Shown in pieces: positions 58,912 through 64,000 of a stretch of DNA of 64,000 nt. The DNA is from Gossypium raimondii (taxonomy: Eukaryota; Streptophyta; Magnoliopsida; Malvales; Malvaceae): positions 61,206,705 through 61,270,704 of the forward strand of contig NC_068567.1 in NCBI RefSeq assembly GCF_025698545.1, in the 5' to 3' direction. Every line of letters starts with the position of its first letter. Positions within the stretch are counted from its first letter, which is position 1. The notes under the pieces are model-generated. The model saw nothing but the letters and a program-made list of their open reading frames with translations. It had not been told where the DNA came from and ran no database searches. The translations under genes were made by a program, and so were the position numbers.

Positions 58912-61900
58912 ATGGAGGAGAAACGCCGGGACGCGGGGAACTCACCGGCTGGACCGAGCTCAGCCGAGCTGGAGCCGGCAACAACTCGCCGTCGAGCTGG
59001 AGCACAAAAGAGGAAAGCTAATTCTCTTTCCGGGTCCAGCTCATCATCGACGCCGTCGAAACGGGCTACACGGGAGAAGTCATCTAACTTGATCTCCCAC
59101 TCTTCGATCAACCATAACGGTCCTTTAACTAGGGCTCGCCAAGGAGCGCCTAGTGGAAACCTAGCCTTGGGTTTGGGCTCCGGATTCGGTGGCGCGAAGC
59201 TTGAGGAGAGGATTTTGGTTAAAGAGAGTGTGAAGGCTGAAGATTTGGAGGAATTGAATAAGGCAAGTGAAGAGTTGGAGGCTTTGGAAGCTAAGATTGA
59301 AGCTGAGTTTGAAGCTGTTAGGTCTCGTGACAGTAATGCGCACGTGGTTCCTAATCATTGCGGTGAATTTTCTTTTTCTTTGTTTGTTTGCTGGGAAAAA
59401 ATGGGTACGAAACGGGAGGGAAATCGAAGATTTACTTTTAGAACTCAAGTGAGCTGAATTTCTTCTTTGGGGAGCTAGTGAATTGGTGAAATTAGATTGA
59501 ACTTTTTTCCTGTTGATTTAGAAGTTAAATTCAGTTTGACTTGAATCTTAATTAAATGGAAACAGGGAAAAAAATAGTGAGTTCTTAAGTTTTATTGAGT
59601 GCTTAAATAGAGAGTTTTCTTTCTTTATTTGTTTGGACTTATATGATATTATGAATGCTGCGATAATGTCCTTATATAATAAGGATTTTATTATGTTTAT
59701 TTGCTTGAGAGTGCTTTCATTCAACTGTAGTCTTAAATGTCAATGCGGTTTGAATGGTTGCTATTCATACATTTGATCGGTAAACAGAAAGATTTGAAAT
59801 GGATGAAATGTGAAAATGTTAATTCTTTTTTAAATTCTTTAATATTATGGTTTTCTCACAAGGAAATGATAATAAGTATTCGGGACAGTTTCTTGTGCTC
59901 ACATTTTTCATTAACAGAGTGCAGACCAGGGCTCTGAATAAATTGGCTTTCATGGAAGCCTCTTAATTTGATGTTGTAAATATTGAAGAAAATGAAATAT
60001 TAGACTCTTTGGTGTTTGATATTGTTGTCAATTTTGGTCTTCATCCTTTTTTGTACTCACAGGATGGTTTTCATGGAAAAAAGCTCACCATGTGGAGGAA
60101 TGTATATTACCTTCATTCTTTAATGGGAAATCCCCAGTGCGTACCCCTGATGTGTACTTGGAGATACGTAATAGCATTATGAAGAAATTTCATGCAAATC
60201 CGAGTGTACAAATTGAGTCTAAAGATCTGCCAGATATTGAAGTTGGCGACTTGGATGCAAGGCAGGAAGTACTGGAGTTCTTGGACTACTGGGGTTTGAT
60301 TAACTTTCATCCATTCCCTCCAGGTGATTCTGCCGTGGTCAGTGCTGATGGTGATTGTGACGGGATAGCGAAAAAGGATTCTTTGCTTGAAAATTTGTTT
60401 CATTTTGAGGTGATTGAATCGCGCCCATCAGTTGTTCCCAAAGCTAACCTTTCAACTCCATCTATGCCATCTGGGTTTCTTCCAGAGTCTGCAGTTCTTG
60501 ATGATTTGTTGAGACTTGAGGGACCATCTGTTGATTACCATTGCAACTCTTGTTCAGCTGATTGCTCTCGGAAGCGCTACCATTGCCAGAAGCAGGTTCG
60601 TGAATAGTGACTTGACTAATAAGTCTTATCCTTAAAATATTTAGTGCACTATGCAAGAGAATAACTGCACCAATTATGTCTGTTCAGGTTCTCCCTATAT
60701 TGTTATTAAATCATGCCTGGGTGGAATTGATATATGTATTTTGTATCTACATATGCATGTTATATTCAGTTTTATGTTCCTAAGAGAGCAAGAGGGAATT
60801 CTACCAATTTATGCATCTTCTGTTTAGGCCAAACGGTAACGAAAAATCCACAAGCCTTTCCGCTTCTCATCCGACTGTTGTAGAAATAGGTTTTCAGCAT
60901 GTAAGAAATCAACTTGAATCTTTTGCACCATCTGTACAATTTGTTCTATGTTTGATGCTCTACTTGCAACAATAATGTAATGAGCTTTGAAGCTTTGTAT
61001 GAATTGGATGATCACAATGGCAAACGTAACTAATTTAGTAAATTGGTTTATGTTTATTTATTGACTTATTCTTACATTTCTTTATGATGCTAACTATGTT
61101 TGTATTTGACAGGCAGATTTTGACTTATGTACTGATTGCTTTAACAACCGGAAGTTTGGCTCTGGCATGTCTTCTTCTGATTTTATTCTCATGGAGCCTG
61201 GTGAGGCCTCTGGCCTTAGCGGCGGGAAGTGGACAGATCAGGAAACTCTCCTTCTTCTCGAGGCACTAGAACTTTATAAAGAAAACTGGAATGAGATTGC
61301 AGAGCATGTTGCGACAAAAACCAAAGCTCAATGCATACTGCACTTTCTTCAAATGCCAATTGAGGATGTATTCTTTAATTCTGATGATAATATAGACACT
61401 AATTCCAAAGAAACATCTGCACCTGCTGTAGTGACTGATGAAACATCTGTCCCTAAAGATGTCTCTGAAGCAACAGAGACTAAGACTACTTCTCAGGAAG
61501 ATCAGGTTCCTCAAGAGGACCAGACCCAGACTACACCCGTGGATGCTTCAAAACCTGAAGATGAGAAAGAAAAGAGAGAGAGTGAGGAAATGTCAAAACC
61601 TGAAACAGGAACCGACATAAAATGTGCTCCAGAAACATCAAAGCCAGAAGAAATGGATGAAGCAAAAGATGGACAAGACACCAAAGAAAATTGTGCAATT
61701 ATGGCTCTAAGGGAGGCATTCGAAGCTGTTGGTTATAATTTAACATCTGAGAGTACACTCTCATTTGCTGATGTGGGAAACCCCATCATGGCATTGGTGA
61801 GTTGCATATCAGGGAATCATGTATTTGTGTTTGAATAATTTTTAATGGCTTTATCAAGTTTGATTCAAATCAGAAGGCATGTACATGGCTTTATTTCAAT

Positions 61901-64000
61901 GTGCTAAATAAGCTGATTGGAAAAGATTGAGGACGTGACTTGATGTGGTCCTACTTAAACACTTTGACCTGATTTCTTAACCCCCAAAGATGTTAGTCTT
62001 TTGATTCTATTTATGTGTCTGTTTATATATATATTTTAATGAAATTGGTGCCAAGCGTCCTTGGATTTACATTCATATTTTCCATGCTTGGTCATAAATG
62101 AAGGACAGAACCACAAAATGCTGCATTTTGCTTTTTCTGCTCCATTGCAGTAGCTTTTTCAAGGTCTTTTTCTGAATCCACTTCTTTGTGAATGATTGTT
62201 ATGCCATACAAAGTCCTTTATCTTATGCACATGCTATACTTAATGATGAACAATCTTCATTGCTTCAGTCTAGATGTTTTGCTTCAAGTAGACTTTGCAG
62301 CTTTTCTCTTGACATATTCCACTTTTCATTATTTTCATCTATCGATTTGGTTTGATATGTTACAACTAATTTTACTTCCTCTGCAGGCAGGATTCTTTGC
62401 ACGCCTTGCTGGGCCCAAAATTGGTGCTGCTTCAGCACAGGCTTCACTGAAAGCATTATCTGGTAGTTCTCCCAACATTCAACTGGCTGCAAGGAACTGC
62501 TTTCTTTTGGAAGATCCACCAGATGACAAGAAGGAACAAACTGGTTCTGAGAGGTATGTAAACCTTTTCTCAAGCTTATATTTCCTTGCCACTTTGTGGC
62601 TCTTATATCTGATGTGAGTTAGAGTTTGGCAGTGTTGTCAATGATGTCGGTAATCAGGATGCTCAGAATGTCGAAAATTCAGAAAACAAAAGCCTCAAGG
62701 AGGACAAGTCCACCCCAGTTTTGGATCAGAAAAGTTCATCGAGCAACCATGCAGACCAAAATGCTGAAACTTCTCTTCCTGAAGAAAAGGTGACATCAGC
62801 TTCACCTAATTGCCTATCCACTGATAAGAAAGAGCCAGGTACTTCTGCAACCAGTAAGGAAGCTAAAAAGGCTAATCAATCAAAAGATCATGAACCAGGT
62901 GTAATGAGGGGATCAGATAACTTGGCATCCCAGGTTCCACCAAGTTCTGCGGAGGAGACTGGTGGGAAGGAAACCTCAGCACAAGAGTCTTCTCAACGAA
63001 CAGAGGTTGTGAAGGAAGTAGAAATGTCCGAGTCTGTTCCATTAGAAAAGAATGAGCCTTCTGATGCAGCTGCATCAGAGCCAGTGGCAGAGCTATCTGA
63101 ACCAACAGAGGCATTGAAAAATGTAGAGACGGTTTCTGGCTCTCCATCTGGAGCAAAGAATGAGCAACAACCAGTTAAATCAAGTTCTGGTGGAGAGATT
63201 TCTCAGCCTACAAAGGCATCAAATGATATAGAAATGGTGTCTGATTCACAGCCATCAGAAAGGAGTGAACCTCAGCAACCAGTCACATCTAATTCAGTAA
63301 ATGAAAATGGAACAATCACAGGTTTCTCTCCTTTTTCCCTTGAACTTTTTGTTCAGAAGCTGATTGTACTGAAATTTTAAGTAATATTTTGTGGGAATAC
63401 ATATAAATATTTCGCAAGTCAGATTGAAAATATACATGGAGGGCTAGATGCAATAATTGGTCCTATAACGTTAAGCATAGCAGCTTGGAAATTTGAATTT
63501 TGATACAGAGCAATGTCTTTATGGTGTCTACTAAAACATAAAAAGTTTATTATAAAAACTGCATTTTGGAAAAACGGGTACTTTTTATCTTCTCATTATT
63601 CTTATTATTCTTGGCAGATGTGATTAAAGAAGGTAAAAGTGAGAGCCATACCTCTACAGAAACAAAAGATGATAGTAGCATTGACAAAGTAAAGCGTGCT
63701 GCCGTAACAGCACTCTCAGCAGCTGCAGTGAAGGCCAAACTTCTTGCAGACCAGGAAGAGGATCAAATCCGGAAACTTACGACATCATTAATAGAAAAGC
63801 AGGTAATTTAGTTGCAAAAGCAAATGCAGACTCCTTTTAAGATTTACACAGCTGGAGCAAAAATTTGAGTTCTTTGAGGCTTTAATTCAATGCAGTTTTC
63901 TAAGATGGAAGCCAAATTAGGTTTCTTCAATGAAATGGAGGGTCTCATGATGAGGGTAAAAGAGCAATTAGACAGATCAAGGCAAAAGCTTTACCATGAA
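58912..64000 (+). CDS. SWI3D: SWI/SNF complex subunit SWI3D (C-terminus beyond window)
   Basis: Seven exons in the window (58912-59362, 60063-60595, 61113-61796, 62387-62553, 62633-63321, 63618-63802, 63896-64000) join in frame to 938 residues and run off the end; Arabidopsis SWI3D has about 985. The protein is a core subunit of nuclear SWI/SNF chromatin-remodelling complexes. Order: basic N-terminus (RRRAGAQKRK), SWIRM domain about 151-250 (begins CGWFSWKKAHHVEE), ZZ zinc finger about 309-345 (YHCNSCSADCSRKRYHC...LCTDC), SANT domain about 367-415 (GKWTDQETLLLLEALEL, TKTKAQCILHFLQMP). An acidic, Glu/Ser/Pro-rich low-complexity region follows (about 430-830), then the start of a helical coiled coil (about 880-938). 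The start is the ATG at 58912 (MEEKRRD, as in Arabidopsis); two GTG codons before it are not starts. No lesion was found. Confidence 0.95.

Noticed and set aside
61266..61514. Minus-strand open frames inside SWI3D exons
   Set aside because: Antisense shadows of SANT and acidic-region coding sequence.

Overview
This is plant nuclear DNA. The genes have many introns with GT-AG borders, the intergenic DNA is AT-rich and full of short foldback repeats, and the proteins are eudicot-like. The proteins and the repeat style suggest Malvaceae, possibly cotton (Gossypium); that is an inference from memory. No prokaryotic, organellar or viral gene was recognised. All intron-exon models were built by hand from reading frame, splice sites and remembered Arabidopsis homologues.

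Layout. 1-7434: repeats plus an isolated G-box-rich promoter-like island with no gene behind it (about 3340-3910). 7435-10763 (+): serine hydroxymethyltransferase of the SHM6/SHM7 type. 11388-19349 (-): AKT2/3-type Shaker potassium channel, 11 exons. 19350-28155: repeats. 28156-30102 (-): single-exon receptor-like kinase of the At1g11050 type. 30103-33974: repeats. 33975-37441 (-): plastid YgfZ/GcvT-like protein of the At1g60990 type, 12 exons. 37621-56206: a head-to-tail segmental duplication. Its second copy holds an intact USP-domain pseudokinase gene (45351-51088, +) and an intact chloroplast PPR gene of the At1g10910 type (51712-56549, -). Its first copy holds only decayed 3' parts of both. 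58912-64000 (+): SWI3D chromatin-remodelling subunit, cut by the window end.

The genes look like ordinary, unrelated housekeeping or signalling genes, not a pathway cluster. The unusual content is structural. The duplication can be reconstructed junction by junction: a fusion inside PPR exon 1, then loss of about 5 kb of the kinase 5' half sealed by a 25-base filler copied from nearby DNA, then small deletions of which two have microhomology, a nonsense change and a frameshift. Several foldback element families are present, some with clear 9-10 bp target duplications (Mutator-like) and one with TWA duplications (Tourist/Harbinger-like).

The other notable point is the SHMT, which keeps the PLP lysine but has changed three residues that normally surround the cofactor. 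No wholly new gene system was found.
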